Shown: piece by piece, positions 36,130 to 47,375 of the stretch
Position numbering within the stretch: position 1 is the stretch's first letter
Layout of the letters: each line of letters opens with the position of its first letter
NCBI GenBank assembly: GCA_036874045.1
Contig: CM072336.1
Span: 14,069,001-14,133,000 of the forward strand
DNA from: Cymodocea nodosa
Lineage: Eukaryota > Streptophyta > Magnoliopsida > Alismatales > Cymodoceaceae
Direction: 5' to 3'
DNA length: 64,000 nt
Position numbers and translations under genes: made by a program
The notes under the pieces: generated by a model
Told to the model about the DNA's origin: nothing
The model's input: the letters and a program-made list of their open reading frames with translations, nothing else
Database searches by the model: none

Positions 36130-37520
36130 ATGGACTATGACTAATATAAAAGGGTTAAGTGCAACTTTATGTTGTCACCACATATATTTAGAAGAGAATG
36201 CTAAACCTGTTAGAATTCCTAAGAGGAGATTAAATCCAAACTTCAATGAAGTAGTCAGGAAGGAAATAATGAAATGGTTAGATAATGACATAATTTATCT
36301 GATTTCTGATAACTCATGGGTTAGTCCAATCCATGTAGTTCCTAAGAAATCAAGATTAACAGTTATTAGGAATGAAAGTCAGGACTTGATCTTACTAGAA
36401 TTCAATCAGGCTGGAGAGTATGTATAGATTATAGAAAGCTGAATGTTGTGACTAGGAAAGATCATTTTTCCTTACCTTTTATAGATCAAATGTTATAGAA
36501 ATTAGTAGGGCAAGAATATTTTTGTTTCCTAGACGGATATTTAGGATATAACCAAGTTCTAGTAGCATTAGAGGATCAAGAGAAAACAACTTTCACCTAT
36601 CCTAATGGAACTTATGCTTTTAAGAGAATGCCATTCAGATTATACAATGCACCAGCCACCTTTTAGATGTGTATGTAAGGCATTTCACTAGAATGACTGA
36701 AGATTTCTTAGAAATATTTATAGATGATTTTATTGTTTATGGAACTTCGTATGAAGTGTGTTTAAACAATTTAGACCAAGTATTAAAACGCTACGTGGAA
36801 AAAAGTTTGGTGCAAAATTGGGAAAAATGTCACTTCATGGTTAAACAAGGAATAGTCTTGGGACATGTTATTTCAAAGAAATGGTTGGAAGTAGATAAAG
36901 CTAAAATAGAAGTAATTTCTAATCTATTAGAACCTAAATCAGTAAAAGATATTAGATCATTTCTAGGACATGCTTGATTTTATAGAAGATTCATTAAAGA
37001 TTTTAGCAAAATAGCTAGACCTTTAACTAATCTATTAAAAGATGTCCTATTCAACTTTGATAAAAATTACAAAGAATCATTTTTCAAACTTAAAACTAGC
37101 TTAATTTCAACTCCTATAATTCAAGCACCTGATTGGAGCCATCCATTTGAATTAATGTGTGATGCATCTGATTTTGCTGTAGGAGCAGTGCTGGGACAGA
37201 AGATAGAAAAATCTTTTAGAGTGATTCATTATGCAAGTAAAACTTTAAATAATGCTTAAGTTAATTATATAATTATTGAAAAAGAACTATTAGCTATTGT
37301 GTTTGCCTTAGAAAAGTTTAGATCATATCTAATTGGAGCTAAAGTGATAGTATACACGGATCATTCAGCTTTAAAACATCTAATAGTAAAGAAAGAGACT
37401 AAACTTAGATTGATCCGATGGATATTATTATTACAAGAATTTGATCTAGAAATTAAAGATAGAAAAGGTTGTGAGAATGTAGTAGTAGATCATTTATCAA
37501 GATTACAAATAAAAAAGTCA
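36130..37520 (+). pseudogene. Reverse transcriptase and RNase H remnant of E1
   Basis: Gypsy RT segments: RRLNPNFNEVVRKEIMKWL near 36225, SWVSPIHVVPKK near 36315, FPF-type region near 36630, FIDDFIVYG (active site) near 36720; RNase H with MCDASDFAVGAVLGQ near 37157 and [10 protein letters not shown] near 37355. Athila/Tat-like. Fossil. Confidence 0.87.
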
Positions 37521-37719
37521 AATATTGAAATTAAGGATAATTTTCCTAATGAACAATTAATGACCATCAACATAATGCCTTGGTATGCAGACATAGTTAA
37601 TTATTTAGTTACTGGTTTAACACCTAAGGATTGGAATAGACAAGATAAGAAATTGTTCTTTTCAAGAGTAAAATATTACTATTGGGAAGACCGATACTTA
37701 TTTAAGAAATGTCCTAGTC

Positions 37720-38482
37720 TGGTTTTAAGGAGGTGTGTTCCAGAAATTGAATATCAGAGCATATTGTCTTTCTGTTATGACCAAGCATGTGTAGGGCATT
37801 TTGGTTTAGGGAAAACTGTTGCCAAAATTTTGCAATATGGATTTTATTGGCTAACACTATTCAAAGATGCTTATAAATATTACTTAAGTTGTTTAAGATG
37901 TCAACAAATAGGAAGAATATCAAGGAGGAATATAATGTCTCTTAATCCTATTGTTGAGGTTGAAATCTTTGATGTGTAGGGAATAGATTTTATGGGTCAA
38001 TTTTCTATGTCTAATCAATTTAATTATATATTGTTGAAGGTGGATTATGTATCTAAATGGATAGAAGCTATTCCTACAAAAACTAATGACAACAAAATGA
38101 TAATACATTTTATAAAAACTAATATAATTGCTAGATTTGAAATACCTAAAGTTATTATCAGTGATAGAGGAACTCATTTTTGTAATAGAAGTTTTGAAGC
38201 CTTAATGAAGAAATATAGAATAAATCACAAAATTGCAACATCATATCATTCGTAAACAAGTGGACAAGTAGAAAGTGCAAACAAACAAATTAAGTTAATC
38301 TTAGAAAAAGTAGTAAATCCTACTAGAACAGATTGGGCTAATAGATTAATAGATGCGCTTTAGGCTTATAGAACTGCTTATAAGACAAGCTTAGATATGT
38401 CACATTTTAGGCTAGTATATGGAAAAAGTTGTCATTTACCAACTGAAATTGAACATAAAGCTTATTGGGCATTGAAAACCCT
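37720..38482 (+). pseudogene. Integrase remnant of E1
   Basis: Zinc-binding N-terminal part with [19 protein letters not shown] near 37795 and [13 protein letters not shown] near 37895, catalytic core with VDYVSKWIEAIPTKTND near 38042 and ISDRGTHFCN near 38158. Ends abruptly at the join with antisense Copia. Fossil. Confidence 0.85.
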
Positions 38483-41400
38483 TAACAACAAGTTTAGCTT
38501 TATATTTCTTACTGCCATCTAGTTGTTCTTTCAATCTAAACACCCACTTGTTTCCTAGGATTTTCTTCCCTTCTAGCAATGAAGTTAGCTCTCAAGTTTT
38601 ATTCTTTTTAAGGGACTTCAATTCTTCTTTCATTGCTAACTCCCATTTATGTGCATCACTTGCACAGATTGCTTCCTGATATGTTTAAGGTTCACTATCA
38701 TTCGTTAGTAACAGATAATTAAATGATGGTACATATCTTTCAAGTGGTCTAAAAACCCTTCTAGATCTTCTAAGTTGTCACTACAAGCATAATTAAATGT
38801 GACAACTTCATCCTTTTGATCGTCTAGATGTTCTTGTAGTTCAACCTCTAGAAGCTGAATTTCTTCTACAAGTTCCTTCTGAAGTTGTTTAGCATCATTA
38901 TCTAGACTGATTTTAGTAGTACTTTTAGACTGAAGCTCTAACTACTGTTCATCTACACTTTCTCTATATTTGTACATCTTGGATTCAATAAAGGTGACAT
39001 CTTTTGCATGGATAATTTTCTTGGTTTCTTCCACCCAAAATCTTTAATCAAAATAATCCTTACTATAGCCAATGAAATAACACTTTTGTGATTTTGAATC
39101 CAACTTGTCCCTTTTGTCACTATTCAAGTGAATAAATGACTTAGATCCAAAGACCTTCAAGTGAGCATAGCTGATCTCTTTCTCAGTCCACAATTCTTAA
39201 GGGTTTTTAAGCTCCATTGGAATAGATGGTCTTCTATTTATTAGATAGGCAACTGTATTGACAACTTCTGCCCAAAATGTTTTGGGAAAACCTGCATGTA
39301 GTCTTATGCATCTTGCCCGTTCATTCAAGGTCCTATTCATTCTTTTAGCAACTCCATTTTGTTGTGGAGTTTTAGTTACAATCCTTTGCCTTCTAATTCC
39401 TTGCTCTTCATAGTAGACTTTAAATTCTTAGCTATCATATTCTCCTCCATTGTCTAGCCTGATGGATTTGATTTTCCTTTCACTTTGATTTTCTACTTTT
39501 GCCTTCCATTTTTTGAAGACTTGGAAAACTTCAGACTTTTGTTTTAGAAAATAAATCCACACTTTCCTAGTAATATCATCAATGAAGGTGACATAGTAAA
39601 GAGCACCTCCTAAAGAACTAATAAGGGCAGACCCCCACATATCCGTGTGAACCAGCTCCAATTTCTATGGCTTTGGATCATAAGGAGTCTTGGGAAAGTT
39701 GGCTCTCTTCTACTTTTCCTCAATGCAATCCTCACATATCCCTAAATTAACATTCTTCAACTTAGGCATTTTCCCTTCTACCACTAAAACCTTTAGTCCT
39801 TTCTCACTAAAGTGTCCCAATCTTTTATGTCATAAGTCAGTGTCTTTAGTATCACCGACTGCTACAATAGTGTCATCTTGGTCTGATGTTAAATACAAGG
39901 TGCCAGTCCTCTATCCTAAGGCAACAATTCGTGCACCTTTGGTTACCTTCCACTTGCCTGCATCAAAGCTAATCTGGTAACCATCATTATCTAGGGAACT
40001 TATGAAAATTAATTGCTTTGCAAGATCAGGAACATATCTGACTTCCTGCAATTTTTATATCCCTTGTTTTATTTTTATATGTACCTCTCCTCTTCCCAAC
40101 ACATCCAAACTAGCGTTGTTGGCAAGGTACACTTTCTTTACAGGAGTTGCACGATAATTGTGTAACAAATCCTTCCTATAGGTAGTGTAGAATAAAGTTC
40201 CTAAGTCTAATACCCATGAGTCAATGGAATTATCTACACAACATACTAGGGCATCATCTGAATCGTAGGAGACAACATTTGCTCCTACTCCTTTTGATTC
40301 TTTTCCTTTGCTGTCTTTCTTGAGAGCCTTACATTGTGATTTGAAGTGCCCCCATTAATTACAATTCCAACATTTAATATCTAACCTCACCTTACTAGTA
40401 CCTTTAGAGTTTGACCTTCCTCTAGATTTAAATTGTTTTGATTTACTTCTCCCTCTAGTTTCAACACTAAGGGCAGAAGTTAAAGCTTATAATTCACTTT
40501 TTCTATGAATGTCCTCACTCAAAATTAAATCTCAGATGTCACTCATTTTGAGCTTTTCATGACCTAGTGAACTACTTATACCAGTCACGACAGAAGTCCA
40601 ACTTTCTAGTAATGAGAATAGTAAAATCAAAGCCTTGACTTCATCATCAAATACTATGTCTACTAAATGCAGTTGATTCAATATAGTATTTAACTTATTA
40701 ACATAGTCTGTAACATTTCCACTTTCATGTATTTTCAGATTAAATCATCTACACATGAGAAATACCTTGTTGGCAGTTGATAGCTTTTCCTACATGTTAG
40801 ATAATACTTTCATTAAGCCAGTTGTTTTCTCCTTGGCAACATTTGAATGAATGTTCTTTGTTAGTGACAACCTGATGATACCTAGTGCTTTCCTGTCTAG
40901 CAACTCCCACTCTTCCTAATTTATATTCTCTAGTTTTCTTCTGAATAGAGGTTGATGAAGATCCTTTTGATACAAATAGTCTTCTATCTGAGACCTCTAG
41001 TATCTGAAATCCTTTCCATCAAATTTCTCAATGTTGAGCTTTCTATCATCTGTCATTCTATCAATCTGAAAACCTTCGGCTTTGATACTAGTTGTTTGAA
41101 ATAAAACCTGATCGTTTAGTAATGACACTATGGTGCGATTTTGAAAACTCACCTCTAAAACTCACCATATCTAGAAAGTAAAGAGAATAGAAGAAAGAAC
41201 ACATTGAAGACACATGATTTACGTGGTTCGGTAACTACCTATGTCCATGGAGAGTTGAAGGTTCTTCTATGAGCTTCGGCACAATCAACCGTATGTTTTT
41301 ACAACATCATAAATGTTTATATACTACCCAAACTAGGGTTAACAAACCTTTAATTATAATAGAGACATTACAGTAGTGAAATAGACACTTCGGAGAAGGA

Positions 41401-42075
41401 AGACTCATTTCTGGAGCCTTTCATCCCAACTCTTTGAAAGTTGCAGCATTTCAGATAGTTACAGAAGTTAACTATCCAAAGAAATTCTTCTCTCTACATT
41501 TGTTATAATGGGCAGATACTGTAGCAAGCTAACTATTTGGAGAGATTCTTGCCTTTTGGATAGTTACTGTCTTAACTATCCAAAAAATCACTTAAGTATC
41601 TCTTGAGTCCTTTCAGAAGGTTCTACCCGTAGCTTTTCAAAAAATTCTTGCCTTACAAATAGTTACTGTCTTAACTATCTGAAAAAACCACTTAAGTATC
41701 TCTTGAGTCTTTTCAGAAGGTTGTAGCTGTAACCTTCCAAAAACTCATGACTTTTAGATAGTTGTTGTCCTAACTATCTAAAGATTCACTTAAGTCCTTG
41801 ACTTTCGAATACTTAGCTTCTTAACTATCCGAAGATCTACTTAAGTCCCTAACTTTCGAATACTTAGCTTCTTAACTATCCGAAGATCCACTTAAGTGTC
41901 CTATAAGTCATTTCCGATGGTTCTACCTATAACCTTCTGAAATCTCCTAACTTTCGAATAGTTAGCATAAAGCCTTCCGAAAACATTAATCTGCCGGAGA
42001 CTTATAGTTAACAAGCTTTCAACTAAACTTGGACATCTTGTGGCAGACTTCATACCTGTACTACTTACCCTAACA
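38483..42075 (-). mobile_element. Copia B: Tork-like element in antisense, incomplete
   Basis: Minus-sense order from the right: 5' LTR 42075-41093 (983 bp), primer site (TAGTATCAAAGC) near 41079-41090, gag about 41065-40320, protease and integrase about 40280-39120, start of reverse transcriptase to 38483. The 3' half of the element is absent. It is a near relative of Copia A, part by part. The left border has neither LTR end nor duplication and abuts E1. Fossil with many breaks. Confidence 0.83.
41093..42075 (-). repeat. 5' LTR of Copia B
   Basis: Begins (minus sense) TGTTAGGGTAAGTAGTACAG and ends CAAACA next to the primer site. Its U3 has the same hairpin modules as Copia A (41440-41990), but its last part differs from the Copia A LTR. 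Confidence 0.82.
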
Positions 42076-43069
42076 AAAATATCAAATGCTTTTAGATATA
42101 AACTTATATTTAAAATATCATATGCTTTTAGATATGAACTTAAACTATCTAAAATATTATATGCTTCTAGATATAAATTTAAACTATCTAATTTTTACTT
42201 GAATGCAAAAAGTATATATTCAAGAAATAAAAATACAAATATGCTATTAGATATAAGCTTAAACTATTTGAAATATAAAAAATATCAAGTGCTCTAGACA
42301 TGAGCTTAAACTATCTAAAATATAAAAATATTATATTACTCTTAGTATGAGCTACAACTATTTAATTTTCACTTGAATATGGGACATACATATTCAAGTG
42401 ATTGAAAAGTATCACACTCCTGAATATAAGTATAAACTATCTAATTTTTACTTATTCAAGTTATTCAAAAATATTTTATTACTCTTAGATATGAGCTTAA
42501 ACTATCTAATTTTTACTTAGATATAAAAAATAAATGTTGTAGTGAAAAAAACATTTATTGTTCCTAATACGAGCCTAATTACTTAAAAATATATTTTGAC
42601 ATGAGATATATATGTCAAATATTAGGGTGTATATACTCAAGTATTTCCAAAATACACTTTTAAATGAAGAAATTTTTCTAAAATATTGTTACGTACACTT
42701 AAGTTTCTAAAATACCCTACTAGTGTAAGATTACCAAAATGCCCTTTTACATGAAATCTCCAAAATACCATTTCACATAGAAAAATCTTTGAAATACCCT
42801 TCACATGTGGAAATTACCAAAATACCCTTTTTATACGTGGAAAATCACCAAAATTACCAAAGTACCCTTATTTGCTACAAAATTACCATAATACCCTTAC
42901 ATACACCTAAACTATTGAAATACCTTATTGCATACATAAAATGTCAAAATATGAACCAAAACACACTTTAGGAAGAGTTTAAATTACTTAAATCAATTAT
43001 TACCCCTAATTATCAATCTAAACTATCTAAAATATCAAACACTTATAAATATGAGCTTAAACTATTTAA
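42076..43069. repeat. AT-rich degenerate short repeats
   Basis: No gene. About 42076-42520 repeats a unit like ATGAGCTTAAACTATCTAAA with TCAAATGCTTCTAGAT (spacing roughly 40-50); about 42650-42950 repeats AATTACCAAAATACCCTTT with a spacing near 25-35. Reading frames here are repeat artefacts. The array resumes at 44759 after the solo LTR. Confidence 0.65.
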
Positions 43070-44758
43070 TTTTAGGACCAAATGGCTCACTAGAGGGGGG
43101 TGAATGGTGATCTATGTGTAAATTAAAAGATTTCTTACTTGTTTGATAGAATAATTTAACTTGCAAACATATAGATGTAATTAAATCATGCACAAGTATT
43201 AAATTGATAAATAAACATGCACAATAGAAAATAAAGATAAGAACACAAAGTTTTTAGGTGGTTCACCAACTTGGCTAGTTCACCCTTAAGGATCACTTGA
43301 GCTTCACTAAGTGATTTAACACTTATATACACTTGCTTTTAAGTCGAAACAAGAATCAACCATTCACTTGAGCTTTCTAGTTGTAGCTCTAACCAACACC
43401 TCTCAAAAGTTTTCAAGTCAAAACTTCAACAAACCAACTTAAAGCTTTTAAGTTGAAGCTCAACAACCAACAACTTATGTGTAGCTTTTTGGTTGAAGCC
43501 ACGAACCAATGATCCTTCTTAGATTAGACTTTTAGCACATGAAGAGTTTTGAGAATCTTCTTCTCAATTTAGTTTTCTCAATCTATTCTTTGCTGTATAT
43601 GATCTGAAGTATACTTTCTTCTATAATGGAAGAGGATCTACAATGTATATTCATATATCTCTCACTTAATTTTCATTGAATGATTTAGTTGTATTTATAT
43701 CTATAAATCCAACAATCATATTTGTCTTCAATGGTATTAATTCTGCTATGTTGTAATTCTTGATAGTCTTATAAATAGAAAGTTACCATTCAGTATAGTA
43801 TCTTTATAAAATCTTTCGATTCTATTTGATTTTCAGATAGTTTCATTTGAAACCTTTCAAAAACTCTCAAAAATTGTCTGAAGGCTTGAGCGATATTGTA
43901 CCATGTGAATGTTTAAGTTCTCATGTGATATAATTTTGATTCAGATTATTTAATTTAAAACCTTTCGAAATCATTCTTAAAATTATTTGAAGACTTGAGA
44001 AGTATTTTTATACCTGCCATGTGAATATTTAAGTTCATCATGTAAGGTCTCTTCAAATTCAGATTGTTTGGATCTAAAATCTTTTGAAATGACTTATCTT
44101 TCAAATAGTTTCATTTGAAACCTTCTAAAAGTATCCAACATCTTGAACAATTATTTTTCTACTTGTCACATGAAACTTTAAGTTTTGCACATGAGATTTT
44201 CTTAGTTTTAGTTAACTGTTTGAAACCTTTTGAAAATACTTATCTTTCAGACAGTTTCACTTGAAACCTCTCGAAACCTTCCAAAAATAATTGTGAAACC
44301 TTTCAAAGAGTGAAACCTTCCAAACATATTTAAAACCATCCAATAGAGTGTGAAACCTTCCGATTTGTGTTGAAACTATCCAAATTAATTCTGAAACATT
44401 TCGATATGTTTTGAAACTATCTAAACAACTATGAAATTTTTCGATTTGCTTTGACCACCTGTGAAACCTTCTGATTGACTTCGAAACTATCTGATTAGCT
44501 ATGAAACCTTTCGATCAAATGGGAAACCTTTCGATTAACTTTGTTTTCTATCTTGTAGCTAACTAAACTATATTTTTCAATTGACTTGTGAAATACAACT
44601 TGATTTCTTTTAGAGTTTCTTGTGTAGTATTGTCTAGTCTGTTTGACTACTATTTTGACTTTGACTCTTCATTTGTATTAGCTTATATTTTAACCTGTGA
44701 AATACATATTACTACCTTGCATGGATTTTTGCATTATCAAAATACAAGGGTTCTAACA
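43070..44758 (-). mobile_element. SIRE-type solo LTR
   Basis: 1689 bp, minus-sense start TGTTAGAACCC, flanked by TTTAA at 43065-43069 and 44759-44763. Its right half (43840-44530) is an array of hairpin units such as GATAGTTTCATTTGAAACC. The fragment at 20491 is the same family. Confidence 0.85.
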
Positions 44759-45150
44759 TTTAAAATATCAAACACTTATAGATATATTCTTGAACTATCT
44801 AAAATATCAAACGTTCCTAGATATGAGTTTAAATTATTTAAAATATTAAATGCTTCTAGATATGAGTCTAAACTATTTAACATATCAAATACTCCTAGAA
44901 ATGAGTATAAACTTTCCACTACATCATGTTGCCTTATTATCATTTTGAATTATTTAATATTAGTTTGTACTTTTTGCTCATAATGAATAAAATTACATTT
45001 TTGATATAATATGTGTATTTAATATAATTGACACGATGCAAATGAGGGGCATCCTTCTTTTAAATTTGTAAAGTGTAGAATTACTGGTTAATTCTTGAGA
45101 GGTCCTAGATATTACAAGTAAATAAATTCATATTTTTTTAATAACCAAGC
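44759..45150. other. End of the short-repeat array and AT-rich sequence
   Basis: 44759-44930 continues the 42076-43069 array (TATCAAACGTTCCTAGATATGAG type units); the rest shows no recognisable gene or repeat. Confidence 0.5.
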
Positions 45151-45169
45151 AATATTTGTAATATGTAGA

Positions 45170-46950
45170 AAAAACCTACTTTAATAGTATCAAGTCTTGT
45201 AAACCACATTCTTGGTACTTGCTTTAAGCCATAAAGTGTTTTCCTTTCTTCTCCAAGAAATATGTGCTCACTTTTCTTTCTTCCAATCTTTATTTCTTGG
45301 GTGAATACCTTGCAAGCTCAACCACTTGAGCTCACAACCTTTGAGTGGCAAAATGGGTGTTTCATCACTCAAGTACCTACTTATTTCTTTCTTTCTTCCA
45401 ATCTCATATGTTGTTTTAATCAAAAATGTCTCTTCAAACAAGTTTTTTATTTTCAAGATTATATAGATGATAATCCTTTGTCTTTTTATTGTAACCCACA
45501 AAGATGCATTTTTCATTTTTTTTTCATCAACATCAATTAATGCATAAGTAATACAACCAAAAATTTTCAAGACACTTACATTTGACTCTCTTTTTTTAGG
45601 CTTGATAGGGTGTCATATTTTTTACTACTTTTGTTAGTTAGATGTTAAGAAGATACACTAAAGTTGTCATGGCTTTAGCCCAAAATTCATATGGGAGTTC
45701 CTTTTCGAAAATGCATGGAGCCATTTCTACAATAGTTTTGTTATTCCTTTCAGTTATCTCATTTTATTTCAATGTTTTTTTGATAGTGAATTTTCTCCTT
45801 ATGCCATGTTTACAAAAAATATCATATTCATTAGATAAAAATTCTCCACCTCTATTAGTCCAAAGAATTTTATTTGATTTTCCACATTCCTATTCAACAA
45901 AAACCTTGAACTCCTTAAACTTTTCAAATTCCTTTGCCTTCTAAGCAAGAAAAGATACCCAATTCATCTAAGTGAAATCATCGGTAAACAACAAAAAATA
46001 TCTTCTCTTGTTCAAAGAAAGTGTTTTCATTAGGCCATACATATCTACATGTACTAACTACAATGGAGCTTTTGCCTTTCATGACTCACCCACTGGAAAT
46101 GAGAACCCATGTTACTTTCCAAAATCACACACTTTTACAAATACTTTAAATGCAAGTAATGGACGGCAAACCAAATACCATCTATTTCTAACTTAATAAT
46201 TTCAATCTTTTAAAATTTAAATGTCTGTAACATAGTGCTAAGAGTTTGAAATTTCTTTAATATTGGTAATAAGTGCAAACTCATGAAGACAAGAAATATC
46301 AAGTGGAATGGTTTTATTTTCAGCCAAGTGAATTTTAACTACATCACACCTTTGATTTTTTTTATTTCACATATCTAATCATGGAAGTACATAGCATACC
46401 CCCTTTGAATAAGTTGGCCCATATTGAACAAATGTGCCAAGCTTAGGGTGTAATACACATCATGAATTAATCTTTTAATGCTTAACTTGGTCTTTACTGC
46501 AATAGAGTACTTTTACCTTTAATCTGAACACATAGGTTGATAGAGTTATCAAAATATATTTGGAAAAATACATCTTTCTCCCATAATGTGATTACTACAA
46601 CCATTATTAATGAACCAAATATTAACTTTACAGTTGTTATTTTATCATCTCCATGAAACTCTTGTCGTAGAATCACCTAAGCCTCTGATTTTGTGATATT
46701 TGCGATCAGTGGGAAGATGAACTTCGTTACTGCTTCTAGCACCGACAAGAATTTTACTTCTTTTTTCATAGATTCTCTTGCATCACTTGACTTCTCAGCA
46801 TACCCATTTTTTACAAGATCCCATAAATCTTGTGAAATGAAAAAATTCTTTGTTTTGATGCTCTAAAATCCATAGTTTTCTCCATTAAAGATGGGAGCCA
46901 AGGATTGTGCAAGATTGAGCATACTAGTATCATTCGACATGACAACAACA
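45170..46950 (-). mobile_element. Copia C: old antisense Copia fragment
   Basis: Minus-sense order: gag start (MSNDTSMLNLAQSLAPIFNG) near 46939-46880, protease relic near 46570, integrase about 46190-45600 with a GGEF-type motif near 45860, integrase C-terminal part with MKIFGCITYAL near 45570, and a short RT relic about 45255-45170. No LTR, primer site or duplication was recognised. Lineage within Copia not settled. More decayed than Copia A and S1; many breaks. Confidence 0.75.
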
Positions 46951-47375
46951 ATGATTTTTTTTCACAATTTATCTTTAGTAGATATCCTTACACAGTACCG
47001 CCCATTACAACCAGAACTTAACTCCGATACTAGATTTATTGGAAACAATCAAAGACAACACACAGAAAACCCTCAACACACTCACAATAACAAAAGATGC
47101 ACTAAGAGAAAATGCACAAACAATGGCAACTTTTCTTTTTTATCTCGTTGTTTCACACAGTTGCAACATTTATATACACCTTTAATAGAAATACATGCAC
47201 CCCATGCAACCACACACATGCATCCATTAAGAATAGACACATCCCATGTGAATAGGCACGTCTCTTTATTAACAATAACTTAAGAAAAAACACCTAAACA
47301 ATTGAATAACTGATTTTGCATCATAGATCATCAACCCTGCATTTATATATGGAGCTAGGTGGAAGGAATGGAATC
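46951..47375. other. Sequence between Copia C and the methylesterase stop
   Basis: Holds the 3' flank of the methylesterase (minus sense) and perhaps a worn LTR of Copia C (a TTTATATACA stretch near 47169). A possible AATAAA signal in minus sense is near 47266, about 110 bases past the stop. No other gene seen. Confidence 0.4.

Larger units (their letters stand above)
20642..38482 (+). mobile_element. E1: Athila/Tat-like Gypsy element, incomplete, with a SIRE element in its LTR
   Basis: 5' LTR 20642-21966 plus 33592-34219 (about 1.95 kb without the nested element), primer site 34235-34252, internal part to about 38482 where it abuts antisense Copia sequence. No 3' LTR is present. Recognised parts: zinc knuckle (CEFCNLEGHGISDC) near 34385, a lysine/glutamate-rich linker 34640-35280, protease about 35290-36040, reverse transcriptase about 36130-36980, RNase H about 37090-37520, integrase about 37720-38480. 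Protein segments resemble Athila pol. Fossil with roughly ten breaks; older than the SIRE element inside it. Confidence 0.87.

Noticed and set aside
45262-46196. Plus-strand frames over Copia C
   Set aside because: Shadows of the antisense integrase remnant.
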